Source: Steinernema hermaphroditum
Taxonomy: Eukaryota; Nematoda; Chromadorea; Rhabditida; Steinernematidae
Direction: 5' to 3'
Assembly (NCBI GenBank): GCA_030435675.1
Contig: CM059623.1
Span: 1,204,012-1,268,011 of the forward strand
Length of the DNA: 64,000 bases
Position numbers and translations under genes: made by a program. The first letter of the stretch is position 1. The number at the start of each line of letters is the position of its first letter. A model generated the notes under the pieces. It saw only the letters and a list, made by a program, of their open reading frames with translations, made no database searches and was not told where the DNA came from. Positions 1 to 11,098 of the stretch are shown here, piece after piece.

Positions 1-251
1 ACATAGAAACCGAAACCAGTTTAATAAGGCTCTGAACGCAATATTGTTTGAAGAACACCCCCTTGCACTTGCACAAAACACTGTAGAGGCTCCACACACA
101 CTTTTATTATTTGATTCAAATATCAAACTCATACAAAAATACAGTAGGCTAATCGATAGAATACGATAGAATCAAAGGTGGAGGATTGCAAATACGACGG
201 ACGTCCTTTCTCGACGTAGACTTCAGGTTGCACTGGCATGAACTCAAGGAT

Positions 252-554
252 TTATCTTCCCCATCCCCATCCGCCGTATCCACCGTAGCCACCCCAACCT
301 CCCCATCGACGGCCCCAGCCGCCCCAACCCCAAGGACGGCCCCATCCACCGCCCCATCCACCACCCCAACCACCATATCCGCCCCACCATCGCTTGGCGC
401 GGATTCTAAACACAATACCTTTTCACAGATTCTTTCAGATAGATACCCACCTGGGGTCCACATCACTGGAAAACTTCAAATTTTCCGGCATTTCGGCGGA
501 GGCAGCGGCCGCAAGAAGAAGGACGGCGAGGAGAATACCGTAGTAGATCTTCAT
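252..554 (-). CDS. Secreted Gly/Trp-rich (NLP/CNC-like) peptide precursor, copy 1
   Basis: Two exons (554-451 and 405-252) joined over a 45-bp intron with GT...TTTAG borders give an 85-residue precursor. Residues 1-20 are a signal peptide (MKIYYGILLAVLLLAAAASA). A short acidic propeptide follows, then IRAKRWW and a core of GGW/GGY/RPWGWGG units ending GWGR. The Lys-Arg pair is a typical proprotein convertase site, so the mature product should be the GW core. The layout resembles the epidermal antimicrobial NLP-29/CNC peptides of Caenorhabditis. That assignment rests on architecture and composition, not on alignment. The same plan recurs four more times in the window. A TATA-like box lies about 50 bp upstream. 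The opposite strand reads as a long Pro/Ser frame, which is only a shadow of the repeats. Confidence 0.8.
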
Positions 555-602
555 GTTGAATAGACACAAAACTGACACTGATGGTGGCAGAGTGCGACGC
601 TA

Positions 603-610
603 CTTTTATA
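603..610 (-). promoter_or_regulatory. TATA-like box of GW peptide copy 1
   Basis: TATAAAAG on the minus strand, about 50 bp before the start codon. All five peptide genes have a TATA-like box at a similar distance, which supports their being an expressed family with a shared promoter type. Confidence 0.5.
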
Positions 611-3405
611 CAGAGCAAAAGGGCGAGAGTTTCGCGAATTGAGATCAGCTGATCAAATGACGTCAGATAGGAAAAGACTACAGTAGGGCAGAAAGTACAA
701 TTATGAAGTACCGCCCCTTCGCAAGAAGCAAAGCTCTTCACAAAGGAAGGTCATTTACTGGAGGAGGACGACAAAAATACAGAAGCTTGGATCATCTAAG
801 CGTATACATCGGGATTGAAACGTTATGGCTTAGCTAGGATTTGCGTCTGAGAGGTCTTATGTAAATTCAGGAAAGATCTAGAAAAGATAAGTGGTTGTGC
901 CTAGTTCGATTTCTGACCAAGTCTTGTAAAGTTTCAATCGTCCTTTCATTCATCGTCTTCCACGCAATGTTTTCATTCATTGTGCAGCTCCCTTTAGAAC
1001 AAAAATCTATTCTTGGCGTCAGATACAGGTTCGCATTTGCTCAACTCAACTGCAGTTTTTCGCCAAACAACAAGGGGGAATGTCATCTTAAAGCAACCTT
1101 AGAAAGTGAAAGTCGTTCTTTGTGGTAATGATCAAATTAATCGAGAAGTTCAGACCTGGAAACCATGTCCAAAAATTGTGCATTTATTTGGGAAGAGTTA
1201 CTATCATCGTTTTCGATAGAACCGGTATACACAAAGCGCGTCTAATTTATGGTCTGCACAAACAGGTCAGGGACATTTCAGCCGTTACAGCTTTAACAAC
1301 TCATTGTGATCGAACAGTCAGGACTTCATATTTGGCGAATTGAGCTTCAAAGATCAAGTCATGCAACGCAATTACATGTGTCGAAATAGTGAAAACGAGT
1401 TTTCAGTTGATGACTTCTATATGACTAAAATAGACGACACTTTAGGAGGACATCAACATTCTAACGATGCATTGTGAAGGCATGGAGATATATTGCCGAA
1501 TAAAGCCTGAGGTTAGTGTTGAACCGACCCCGATCGCGTGCAAAAATAAATCGAGTCTACCGGCCTGTGTGTTTTTTTCGCGGTCTCATTCGATCATTCG
1601 AGGAACGATCGGTTTAAGACAGCAGACAATGTCTACCTGGTTAAACTGGAATGAAACGATTCCCGGCCCGCGGCAAACAGTTATGGTATCTCCATCCGAG
1701 ACTTCGAAACCGCTAGGTCATCCATTTGTTTGCTGGGTTAGACTTCAAGCATTTATTTTCACAATCTCTATCTACATTTTTGTCTACTTTCCTTTGCTGT
1801 CTGAATCTGAGCCCTGTCAGAGTCTCCATATCACCATCCACCACTCCTTTTTCAGACAGACGGACAGATCGACCCTTCGAAGCACATTTAAGAGGGGGCA
1901 ATGCGTTTAAAACCGATTCTTTGAGCGTCAATCTTGCCCCCTGCAGGGCTATGGTGTCTCCATACGGGAGGCCGTTACTGGTGCCTTTCTGACTCTAATC
2001 ACAGCTGGTTAGACCGGAAATGTTCATGTTAATACAAATGCATTTTAGCTTTCAGTGAATAAGTTCTCTCTTCTTCCTCTTGCTCCTGCTACTTCCTATG
2101 ACGTCAAAAACCAGCATCGAGGGATACCCGATGACCTTATGTCACAAAACCTTCACAGAGTTCGGCAAACTCTGACTTATTAATGTACCTAATTGAAATC
2201 CAGTTCTACAGTAATACGTCGAGGAACGATCGACGGTTTTCTCAACATGTGCCCTTTTGACAATTGCTACTGTAGTCCGAAAAAAGAACAGAAAAAAAGT
2301 TTACGTTTGTGGATACAAACGTCCCTTAAAAGTCAACAATGGAAGCTTCGAACAGTCTCCGGCTTGTTTCTAGTGAGATCTAAGTTAAGCTTTAACTTTC
2401 CACATCTCATTAAGAAGCAATCATGAGCAATCATGAAACTCAATCGTGTATCATTTATTTATCTACTTGTGGACGGCTATTGTAGTACGTACATACAAAA
2501 ATACATGTAGGACAGCACAAAAGGAGTACAGTGGAAGTTATACCCTGGGATGGCATGTACCATATCTTTGTCAGATCTTGTGTTCATTTTAATTTTGAAC
2601 AGAATGCACTTTTAAGGTTTTTGCGCATGTTCACCACTTGGCTTTTATTATATAGCCTGAAAGGAACGTAATCTTTGAGGTTTCCGATTTTATATGTCGG
2701 TTTCGGAAAGCGGTGCAGGAGCTAATTCGCCCGCAGTCGAAGATCAAGGCTAACCAGGCTCTCTCCTTCTTCCCACCCCCCTCTTCCCTTCATGTTGGTG
2801 ATAAATAATCACGTTAGCACAGTACAATGTCGGGGCGCCTTAAGGCCACACAGGGAGATTCTCAGTTGACTCTCGCCCTTAACGAATTATTGAACAACTG
2901 AAATGAAACTTCCCATTCCAGCCAAGGATGCACAGGACCTATCTTCCGAACACAAATGACAGACCTCTTCCAATCAAGACAAAAATTTATGCCGCATTTC
3001 AAACAGAGCTTACAGACAGATAGAGCTCCCTTGTGAGCACTACTAAACAAGTTCAATGATGGTATCAACCTTGCTAGACGTCTGCTAGACTTCCTTCTAA
3101 GACGCCCTTTTTGGGACAGCCTATACTGTGCAATATTCCATATGGAACGTTAGTTTTCCAACTCAAAACAAGTGTCTTTAGAGATCAGTACCACGGCGTT
3201 CGCCATTGAACAACGGCGAGTGCACACAACACAAGGTCGGTCACTCAAAAGCGCGACAGACAAAGATGCACGTGACCGTCTATAGACACAATTCCCGTCT
3301 CGTCGCGCCCCGTTCTTCGGTCAAATGTTACAAAACTGGCATTGTCCTCCGCGGTTGCGTCACCTTTGTTCGAGGAACACCGCGATCTACGGTCACCTTC
3401 GGTCC
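611..3405. other. Intergenic, no gene recognised
   Basis: AT-rich sequence with short open frames only. None has a convincing start plus splice sites or a recognisable domain. A long Phe/Ser-rich frame near 1726-1992 has no family resemblance. Confidence 0.4.
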
Positions 3406-3413
3406 TATAAAAG
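3406..3413 (+). promoter_or_regulatory. TATA-like box of GW peptide copy 2
   Basis: TATAAAAG lies 40 bp before the ATG at 3453, in a GC-rich promoter segment. Confidence 0.55.
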
Positions 3414-3452
3414 GGCGCGATGGACAAGCGCCACAACCTCGTTCGGTGCAAT

Positions 3453-3732
3453 ATGAAGGTTTACTTGACTATTCTTCTCGCCCTCCTCGTCTTGGCCGCT
3501 GCTGCCTATGCCGAAGAACAGTTCGATGCCGTGGAAGCCGAGCCCAGGTACGGTAGTTTATCCAATTGCAATCGTTCAAAAATGAGCTTTTAGTATCCGA
3601 GCGAAACGCTGGGGCTACGGCTACGGTGGCTGGGGAGGAGGATGGGGCCGCGGATGGGGCGGTGGATGGGGATGGCGACGACCATGGGGATGGGGTGGCT
3701 GGGGCGGCTATGGCTATGGATGGGGCCGCTGA
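3453..3732 (+). CDS. Secreted Gly/Trp-rich (NLP/CNC-like) peptide precursor, copy 2
   Basis: Exons 3453-3547 and 3594-3732 flank a 46-bp intron (gtacgg...ttttag) and encode 77 residues. The signal peptide covers about residues 1-20 (hydrophobic run LTILLALLVLAAAAYA). The propeptide EEQFDAVEAEPS leads to IRAKRW, then a GWGGGWGRGWGGGWG core ending GYGYGWGR. The intron sits just before the IRAKR cleavage site, exactly as in the other copies, so the family shares one gene structure. A TATA box lies upstream and AATAAA follows the stop. The likely role is an epidermal or secreted antimicrobial or structural peptide. Confidence 0.85.
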
Positions 3733-3825
3733 AGAATCGACCGATCGAATCGTCTCCATCGAAGAAGTGAACCCGTCCCAGTAATGAGTCTTCTGCCATC
3801 TGATGCCATTTTAGTCGTACTGTAT

Positions 3826-3831
3826 AATAAA
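3826..3831 (+). terminator. AATAAA polyadenylation signal for copy 2
   Basis: AATAAA begins 94 bp after the stop codon of the peptide gene. Confidence 0.55.
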
Positions 3832-4020
3832 GGAATCAAATAACTTTGGTGATGTTCTGGAGTTGAAAGAGCATAATGTTCAGACTCTGAACTGAGATTT
3901 TTACGTATATGCTTCCATCCGGAAGAGAAAAAACAAAAGAGGAGAGTAAACGAAGGAACAGTGAAACAACAGAAGTCATAGATTGGACGTTTGAACAAAA
4001 TAATAAAAAGGGAAAGAATT

Positions 4021-4093
4021 AGCCCGATGCGGGGCTCGAACCCGCGACACCCAGATTAAGAGTCTGGTGCTCTACCGACTGAGCTAACCGGGC
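4021..4093 (-). tRNA. tRNA-Lys (CUU)
   Basis: The minus strand folds as a full cloverleaf. GCCCGGT pairs with the 3' acceptor strand ending in GGGC, and the D arm has TAGCTCAGTCGGTAGAGCA. The anticodon stem CCAGA/TCTGG encloses loop CTCTTAA (anticodon CTT), and GGTTCGAGCCC is the T arm and B box. Confidence 0.95.
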
Positions 4094-4905
4094 GTCGAAA
4101 AGATCAAGAGGGTGAAAGTACTTGAGGTGTAACATCTTTGATCGCTACCACGACCACGGGTTTGAAAAATCAATGTTAACTTCGACAGAATTAAGAAAGT
4201 AGGAAATTTTTGGAACATATCACGGTGTTCTGATTTTTATAAATTGGTCCTGAAACGAAGTATGAACTGACCTTGAACTTTTTACAGTTTTTGAGTCACT
4301 TTTAGCCTTTTTCGTGAGCATAAATTTTGCTGCTCGCAGAGCTGCTTTGACTCAGCGCCAAAAATCGGACACAGCCGCATTTATTCCCTAGTAATTCGTA
4401 GATGTGCGTATAAGTGATCCTAACTAATCTCGGATTAGGATCACTGGTACTTTTAATAATGTATGATTGCCTGCCTAAGCCAATGATCTTAATCAGTCCG
4501 AAACAAGTCCGAACTCGCACTCGTTTGAATTTCAGAGTCGATTTTTACAGTTTTCTGACAGAATCGGACAGTATCTTCTTAATCAACAAACAACGACACA
4601 ATCAGGAAAGTCTTCAAGGGGGAAGTCCCTCGATTATTACAACTAATACAAAGCTGGTTAACGTTCAACAAGGAACCTGCGTGTCAAGTTAGACCTCAAT
4701 TAGAGGCTGGAACTTCGGAAGGGTTATTATAAGACCCGAAGTTCGTTATCAATCCAAGATCCATGCAATCGAAAGAATTTAAAATTCGTGGCACAATTTA
4801 TTCATACATATTTCAATGTCATTTAAAGGTTACATGATGAATCATCGGAATATTTCTTACTTTGAGCCTTGGATTTCAATAGCGATTGGCTTCATGTGGA
4901 CTGGA
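4094..4905. other. Intergenic, no gene recognised
   Basis: No splice-supported coding sequence or domain is visible. A short inverted element lies near 4410-4450 (GATCCTAACTAATCTCGGATTAGGATC), which could form a small hairpin. Confidence 0.35.
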
Positions 4906-5156
4906 TTAGCGTCCCCAACCCCAGCCGCCCATTCCCATCATCGGCCATCCCATGCCCATACCATATCCACCCCACATTCGTCTCATTCCCCATCCCCACT
5001 GTCGTTTAGCTCGACTGAAATGTATCACTTGTTGAAGCATCCACAACAATCGTGGACTTACAGGTGGTCAAAGTCGTCGTGTGGCTCCTCGGGGTCGGCA
5101 AAGGCACATGCCGAGATGATGAGGAGAACAAGGAGAATACCGCAGTAGAACTTCAT
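4906..5156 (-). CDS. Secreted Gly/Trp/Met-rich peptide precursor, copy 3
   Basis: Exons 5156-5062 and 5014-4906 are joined over a 47-bp intron (gtaagt...tttcag) and encode 67 residues. The signal peptide (MKFYCGILLVLLIISACAFA) is followed by an acidic stretch rich in Asp and Glu, then LRAKRQWGWG and a core with GYGMGMGWPMMGMGGWGWGR. The Met-rich MGMG segment is shared with copy 4 (9883-10144) but not with copies 1, 2 or 5, so copies 3 and 4 form a subfamily. A TATA box is at 5190-5197. Function is inferred from the family layout. Confidence 0.8.
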
Positions 5157-5189
5157 GTCGGATTGGGTGAAAAAGAAACAGTGAGATCG

Positions 5190-5197
5190 TTTTTATA
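5190..5197 (-). promoter_or_regulatory. TATA-like box of GW peptide copy 3
   Basis: TATAAAAA on the minus strand, about 35 bp upstream of the start codon. Confidence 0.5.
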
Positions 5198-7310
5198 CTC
5201 TCATAAAATGAGGTAAACATTGTCAGGTTCTTGGTTTTTTGCCCGAGAATTTGGGCGAACAAGGTACTAACAAGCAAGAGCTTGCGTGGAAAAACTGGAA
5301 ATCGCCAGCAAAACAATAAGAAAAGGGTGGACACCGCATGGAAAAACAACAGATCGGCGCCTGGAATGTGTTGACATGGGCGCGTTGCTATAGATCAGCA
5401 CCTTGCAATTAAGAATGACGTATCTGATTCCGGGATTCGACTTGCCATCCAGTAAGAATGTACAAAGCGTTTCTGGTGCAAAATATGGATTCCCCAAACA
5501 TTGATTTGAAGAATTCATCATCTGATAATTTTCCTTCAAGTAGCCATTTTACTGACACTACTATATTCGAATTCTATTTGTAATATAACGTTTACATGGG
5601 TCAACTAATCCTTCTTAGCTAGCTCTGTTGGATAGGGTTTCATTGCGCTTATTTTGTGTCAAGAGGCTTTGTTTTCGGCTTTCGATCTTTATGACCTAAG
5701 ATCATCTCGGATCGCAGTTGAATTTTTCAAGCCGAAGGTATCCTGTAAATGAAAATTAACTTGATGAACTAGTGAGACAACCTTGTGGTCTTCTGCTGTT
5801 GATCAAGAACGCTGTGGTGTTTCATTTTCTATCGAAATTTGCTGCTTTCTAGAGATGTGTTGGAAAGAGCATTCGAGAGAATACTGATAAAATAGAGTAC
5901 ATGTCCTATATCAAAAATGTCTTGCTTCAAGTCCGGTCTGGCAGACATTTCTGCCTGCGATAGACATTTCGGCAGACAAATATGCCTACACCGTTTGGCT
6001 GGTCTCGCCCCACTCCCTCTCCGAATTTACTGGTCAGATTGTCAGAATAGGAATGACCCACAAAGACCGGCCTACTACAGTGCCGAATGTGAACTGGTAT
6101 AAACTGGTATAAACTGTCAAGGTGAGCAATGGACAGCAATGAAGCATTTATTGACCTTTGTTGGATTAGAAAAGCTCTCATTTTCAAACGATTCAAAATG
6201 CGATGATGACATGACAGATGCTCGAATCCGAACTCTATAATAGACTCTATCCATTAGTTTTAGGTGTTACAGTTCGATGAGTCTCACTCGTTCTCTAAGT
6301 GTGCGGTTGGTCTGATGACAGTTGTGACTGTTCCGGCTTCCAGAGGGAATTGGGACACCCTGAAGCCGTAGTCCCACCACCGCTGACAACAAGATGTCCG
6401 ACGCCAGGAATTCGACCGCGTGAGAAGTCACTCTGAAGATCGCCGACGCTCTGAGGACCCGCGAAGACGCGGCTTTGGAACTAAGGAACGGTCTTTCCGA
6501 AAGACGCTCCTGTGCTCAAAACGGTAAAGCTCCGTCACCATTTCCGGAATTTTGCCGGCTCCCACACGTTCATTGACAACATCTTTAGAAAATAATTCAT
6601 TACATTGAAATCTACCGTATACAGGACAATGATCATCAATTGCAACACTACAGGGAGAACAAGTTTACAACGACGATTACCCACGCCATGAGATCAATAA
6701 AATCGCGATCATAGGTACTTTAAGATCCAATGGAAAGTGAATATATCGAAGCTCTGTTCCTCTAGCAATAAGTTTGCTGACTTTTGTTGTTCACGTCCTT
6801 GCAAAACTGATCGAACACAACTCTAAGTATTTCGCAAAAATCTGCACAGCAATGAGCTGAAGTCTGTACGTCATGCATCTATTGCATAGAAAAGTGATTT
6901 GGCAAACAGTGAGACATGTTTAACTAGTTCGGCGGGTCACCTCGTTCGGCCAGTCTTTGACGTCTCTTGTTCGGCCAACAGCAGTCGTGTTCCGGAAACA
7001 TTTCTGTGTTTGAAGGAGACAATTTGTTTCATGTTATCGTCTTTTTTTCCATTGGGTGTATTGTCTTAACAATGATATTATATTGAATCTGTCTATGGTC
7101 CGCGGAACTTTCAAAGGCTTCACAAAAATTTTATGCTGACACGGTTCGTACCATGAAAGTGAAATGTTCACCGTGCTGGATTTTTTTTAATAAAAAGATA
7201 CCGTTACTAAGCTATCATAGTTAATAGACTTGTTTATGTTAATGCAATTGTAATATATCGATAAGAATGTTATTTATCATTAAAAACCGAAAAAAAATGC
7301 TGACCTGTCC
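5198..7310. other. Intergenic, including a GC-rich block at about 6300-6560
   Basis: No protein gene is supported. The block at 6300-6560 is noticeably GC-rich and contains several short inverted repeats (for example CCGCGAAGACGCGG and CTTTCCGAAAG). It could be a structured RNA or an old mobile element, but I matched it to no known RNA class. Confidence 0.3.
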
Positions 7311-8169
7311 TTAAAGGGACAGTGTCATCGTGAAAAAATTTTCTCAAATCTTTCTGAGAGTTCCACAACCCCTACCCAGTTTCTGACGGCGAACACGATG
7401 GTGAAATCCGTTTCGCTGTAGGCCTGCAGGTTTTCGAGCTACAATCCTTCTACCGGAAGCTGGCATTTACTGGATTTTGCTTGGTCTTGGCACGAAATCC
7501 CTAATAAAATCGATTTGTCTACTGTAGCCATTTCTTGTAACATAGGCGTCTCGAACACTTTAGGTTCTAGTGTGCGATTGGTACAGTGGTAGTGTGTTGC
7601 ACTAGGAGACATCATGCCAAAGTTCGGTTCCCCGCTGTGCCTCAACTTTTTCTTCGACGTTTTAGGGCCATTCTGAATTTCAACGAGCTTCCTCAAAATC
7701 CAGATTGCAATTTTGTCCGTGGAATACCCTGTTACTTGGGTTCTACTTTCAACTTTGCACATCTTGTTTTTGCCCTCATAGGCGTGTCTGAATCTTGTAG
7801 AAATTCATAACGCCCCTAAAACGTCGAAGAAAAAGTTGAGGCTCGGCGGGGAGCCGAACCTTGGCATGATGTCTCCTACTGCAACACACTACCACTGTGC
7901 CAACCGCACACTAGAGTCTACGCTGTTCGAGACGCTTATGTTGCAAGAAATAGCTATAGTAGACAAATCGAATTTATCAGGGGTTTCGTGCCAAGACCAA
8001 GCAAAATCCAGTAAATGCCAGCTTCCGGTAGAAGGATTGTAGCTCGAAAACCTGCAGGCCTACAGCGAAACGGATTTCACCATCGTGTTCGCCGTCAAAA
8101 ACTGGGTGGGGTTGTGGAACTCTCAAAAAGATTTGAGAAAATTTTTTCACGATGACACTGTCCCTTTAA
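7311..8169. mobile_element. Long inverted-repeat MITE with TTAA target sites (piggyBac-like)
   Basis: Two 354-bp arms (7315-7668 and 7812-8165) are diverged inverted copies of each other around a 143-bp centre. The ends read AGGGACAGTGTCATCG and its complement, and each is bordered directly by TTAA (7311-7314 and 8166-8169). TTAA target duplication is the hallmark of piggyBac-type transposition. There is no transposase inside, so it is non-autonomous. Each arm also carries a tRNA-like segment with A-box and B-box resemblance (about 7571-7645 and its partner), containing AGTTCGGTTCCCCG. Confidence 0.8.
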
Positions 8170-8189
8170 AGCTATAACCTTAAAAATTA

Positions 8190-8985
8190 GTGGCAAAACA
8201 AAATCCGTATTAATCAACTTAAAAAGTGCATATGTGACCTTGAAGGGTTGCGAAAGTACGCATTTGGTCACTTTATCAGAAGCCGAACTCATCGCGATCT
8301 TTGTCGGTTCCCTTATAAGTGTAAGTGTGCGGTATCTATATCCACAAGCAAATGTACCGTATACCGTACAAGGATCAAAATAACAAGCACAAAGAAAACT
8401 TGTTCGTTTCTTGCTTACATCACATGATATAAAGGTAATAGATATACGGTAGTCCGGGTAAAGTACGTTTAAATAAAAATTGGCCACTCTATGGGCGGCG
8501 GATGTTCTAAAGGGTTCACAAAAATTTTATGCTAACATGGTTTGTGCAACGAAATCCTAATCTAAACTTATAAATTTTACGCAAATGAAAATTTTTTATA
8601 ACAAAATTCCCACGAATCAACTTAAACAGAAGCATCTGTGGCCTTGAGGGTTATGCTAAAGTAACCTGGAAGTCAGAACCGGAAGAAACGGCTCGAGTAG
8701 GGTTAAAATTCGCCCTCCGAAAAATCCCGACAAACGACACACATTTTTATTTTGCACGTGTTGAACAGTTGTAAGCATTTGGTGACTTTAACAGAATCTC
8801 GACTCATAGCAATCTATGCGGCGCTTTGTCGGTTCCCTTGCAAGTATTTCTTGCGCTATCTATGTCCACAAGCAATATACCGTATACCGTACTGATCAAA
8901 ATAACAAGTACAAAGAAAACGAGTTGACTTCTTGTTTACATCGCATGATATAAAAGTTTTTGAGATACGGTAGTTTGGGTAAAGT
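8190..8985. repeat. Diverged tandem duplication
   Basis: About 8190-8470 and 8600-8985 are direct, diverged copies. Both contain a segment like ATCAACTTAAA, TTTGTCGGTTCCCTT, ACCGTATACCGTAC and CATGATATAAA in the same order. The segment at about 7120-7180 also resembles 8505-8560 (TTCACAAAAATTTTATGCT), so the MITE at 7311-8169 seems to have landed inside an older repeat array. No coding content. Confidence 0.65.
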
Positions 8986-9882
8986 ACGGACAACTGTATC
9001 TCGGCTTTGGAAAGAGTCCACACCCGTTTTGGACTCTGATTCGCTTGGATTCCGGACTCGATCGGCATCGCTGGTTGGTGCCGTCGACGTCTCAACAAGT
9101 GAATACAAAAACGACCATTTTTAACTTTAAATGAAATCGTATCATTGGGTTAAGAGTGCTGCATTGCTGGAAAAGACACATTTCATCACCACCTCATTTC
9201 TACAAATCGGCTTGTTCAGACATTTCCCAGAAGTAGCAAAAACTGGAATTTCTCTTTATTGCTCTTGTTTTTGGCTAATTAGGTATGACTTACATGTTCT
9301 TTGACTTCAGTTCGGAAGTTGAAGTTCGGAGCTTCACAATTTATTTTATGGGAGAAAAAAAATGATAGAGAAGCACATAGACTCCGGTTCACATAGAGAA
9401 ACACATAAACACAGTGCAGCACACGATCGAGAAGCACACGAATATGCAGATGATATGGTAGTCCAAGAGAAAGGACATCTAGACAGAAGTCATCTAGAAT
9501 CTAAGACATCTAGAAAGCCTTTTAGGCCGGTCGATTTCTTTTCTTCTACGCTTCGTTTTCCAACCGGTCTCAAAAGCTTGGATGCTCTCGCAAATGACTT
9601 TCCAGACTTCTGTCTAGACATCCTTTTTGGGACATGTTTATAGCATGAGGGGATTGTCTACCCTTAATATCTGTGACAATGCTTCGCGTCCTTTCGAATT
9701 CGAAAGCTGTCTTCTTATTTTCCTTGTTTTCTTGGAAGACCAGAACTTAAACACAGACTGCATGCCAAATTCATTTACTGCTCCAAATAAAAAGTCACAC
9801 CATACAGGTTCAGAAAAATACATTTGCTGCATTTCCTTCGATGGGAGCCGTCGCTGAGACATGTCCACGATTCCATGATTGC
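8986..9882. other. Intergenic, no gene recognised
   Basis: Nothing coding is supported. About 9050-9085 shares a short motif (GCCGTCGACGTCTCAA) with 14560-14576, suggesting remnants of the same dispersed repeat. Confidence 0.35.
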
Positions 9883-10144
9883 TCACCTGCCCCAGCCCCA
9901 TCCACCCATTCCCATCATCGGCCACATTCCCATTCCCATCCCCATACCGTATCCACCCCACATCCACGGCCGTCTCCAGCCCCATCCTCCCCACCAGCGC
10001 TTGACTCGGCTGAAAATCAAGTCGACTAGAGCCATGTTCGAAATTCTCTTACATAACCGGTTTTCCATTTTCCAACTGGACTGGTTCGCCGTGGATCGTG
10101 GCGATCAGAAGCAAAACGAGTACAACGCAGAAGTACACTTTCAT
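9883..10144 (-). CDS. Secreted Gly/Trp/Met-rich peptide precursor, copy 4
   Basis: Exons 10144-10053 and 10009-9883 are joined over a 43-bp intron (gtaag...ttttcag) and encode 72 residues. The signal peptide is about 1-19 (MKVYFCVVLVLLLIATIHG), with a short propeptide EPVQLENGKPV, then IRVKRWWGGWGWRRPWMWGG and a Met/Gly tract ending GGWGWGR. The Met-rich core is nearly the same as in copy 3. Cleavage at Lys-Arg and secretion are inferred from the precursor plan. A TATA-like box lies at 10186-10193. Confidence 0.85.
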
Positions 10145-10185
10145 ATCGAACACACGAAGTGATGAGTTGAGGAAGAAAGTGGGCG

Positions 10186-10193
10186 TTTTTATA
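10186..10193 (-). promoter_or_regulatory. TATA-like box of GW peptide copy 4
   Basis: TATAAAAA on the minus strand, about 42 bp upstream of the start codon. Confidence 0.5.
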
Positions 10194-10689
10194 TTTATAG
10201 GAGATAAGCGCGGGAACGTCGGTCACGTTTCCTGGCATTTTACAGCGTTTTAGGTGAACACGAAGATGGTAAACAGCACAAAACTGGAAAGCGCTGCGTA
10301 CAGAAATGTGGGGAACGACGCTTTGGCGCTCTGTGGGAACTGGGAAACTCTCTAGGGACCCTATCTCAAAAGATTCATTGGATCGTTTAGAGCAATGTCG
10401 CCATTTGCATGAGCCCTTTAGTCCTGTCACATCAACTTATGTCTCCAATGAGATGTCGGACTTGTCACCTGACAAATTGGAAGTTTCTATGGGCTGTGTA
10501 ACTAGATCAGCAATTATTAAGGCGCAAAACAAAAAGTGCAGGCTGAGCAAGCTGTGTGTTTCGCAAATCAGAGATCAAAAGAGCGACCAATGGATGTTTT
10601 GCTCTTGCATATGAGACATTTCACAAGGTTCTTGTTAGAACAGATGCTTGACCTCTGCTTGAGTATTTGGCGAAAGCACTAACCATTCC

Positions 10690-10848
10690 ACTTCTCTGAA
10701 ACGAGGAAAGAAGTACAAGCTCTGTAAGTGAGTGCAACGGACCTTCAGAGAGAAGTAAATGTTGAAAATGAGAGTTCGGTTGCAGACAGGAGGTCTTTTC
10801 AAACTTTGTCTGATGGTTCATTTGCACTCTGCAAGACGTTCGATCAAC
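10690..10848 (-). repeat. Inverted copy of the tRNA-Gln/LITAF-promoter segment
   Basis: Read on the minus strand, this segment aligns collinearly with 20331-20484 between the tRNA-Gln and the LITAF gene. Shared blocks include TCATTTTCAACATTTACTTCTC, the GGTTGCACTC-like segment and the ending CCTCGTTTCAG. Together with the adjacent tRNA-Gln it is one duplicated unit in inverted orientation. Beyond the shared acceptor, a short minus-strand frame starts at an ATG near 10678 (MVSAFAKYSSRG...), unrelated to LITAF. Confidence 0.65.
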
Positions 10849-10920
10849 GGTTCCATGGTGTAGCGGTTAGCACTGAGGACTCTGAATCCTGCGACCCGAG
10901 TTCAAATCTCGGTGGAACCT
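10849..10920 (+). tRNA. tRNA-Gln (CUG), variant anticodon stem
   Basis: Cloverleaf GGTTCCATGGTGTAGCGGTTAGC... with anticodon loop CTCTGAA (CTG) and T arm GAGTTCAAATCTC. It equals the two other tRNA-Gln copies here (20259-20330 and 30930-31001) except for CTGAGGA in place of CTCAGGA. This puts a G opposite G at the outer anticodon-stem pair, so it may be a decaying duplicate. Confidence 0.85.
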
Positions 10921-11098
10921 GACGTTTTTCTTTTTTCGTGGTGGATTTGTTTAAATTTTTTGAAAGGCGGAAAATAAAAGAGGAATCTCAATCGGATTGA
11001 TTACTGTAGTCGTGAGGCCCGTAAATGATCAATAGTATTAATACAACTAATTACAAACAACAAGTAAATAACAAACAATGTTCAAACAAGTGTCTCCT

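Noticed and set aside
186..563. Plus-strand Pro/Ser/Thr-rich frame opposite GW peptide copy 1 (similar frames oppose copies 3, 4 and 5)
   Set aside because: It is the antisense shadow of GGN/TGG codons; the minus strand has signal peptide, splice sites and cleavage site.
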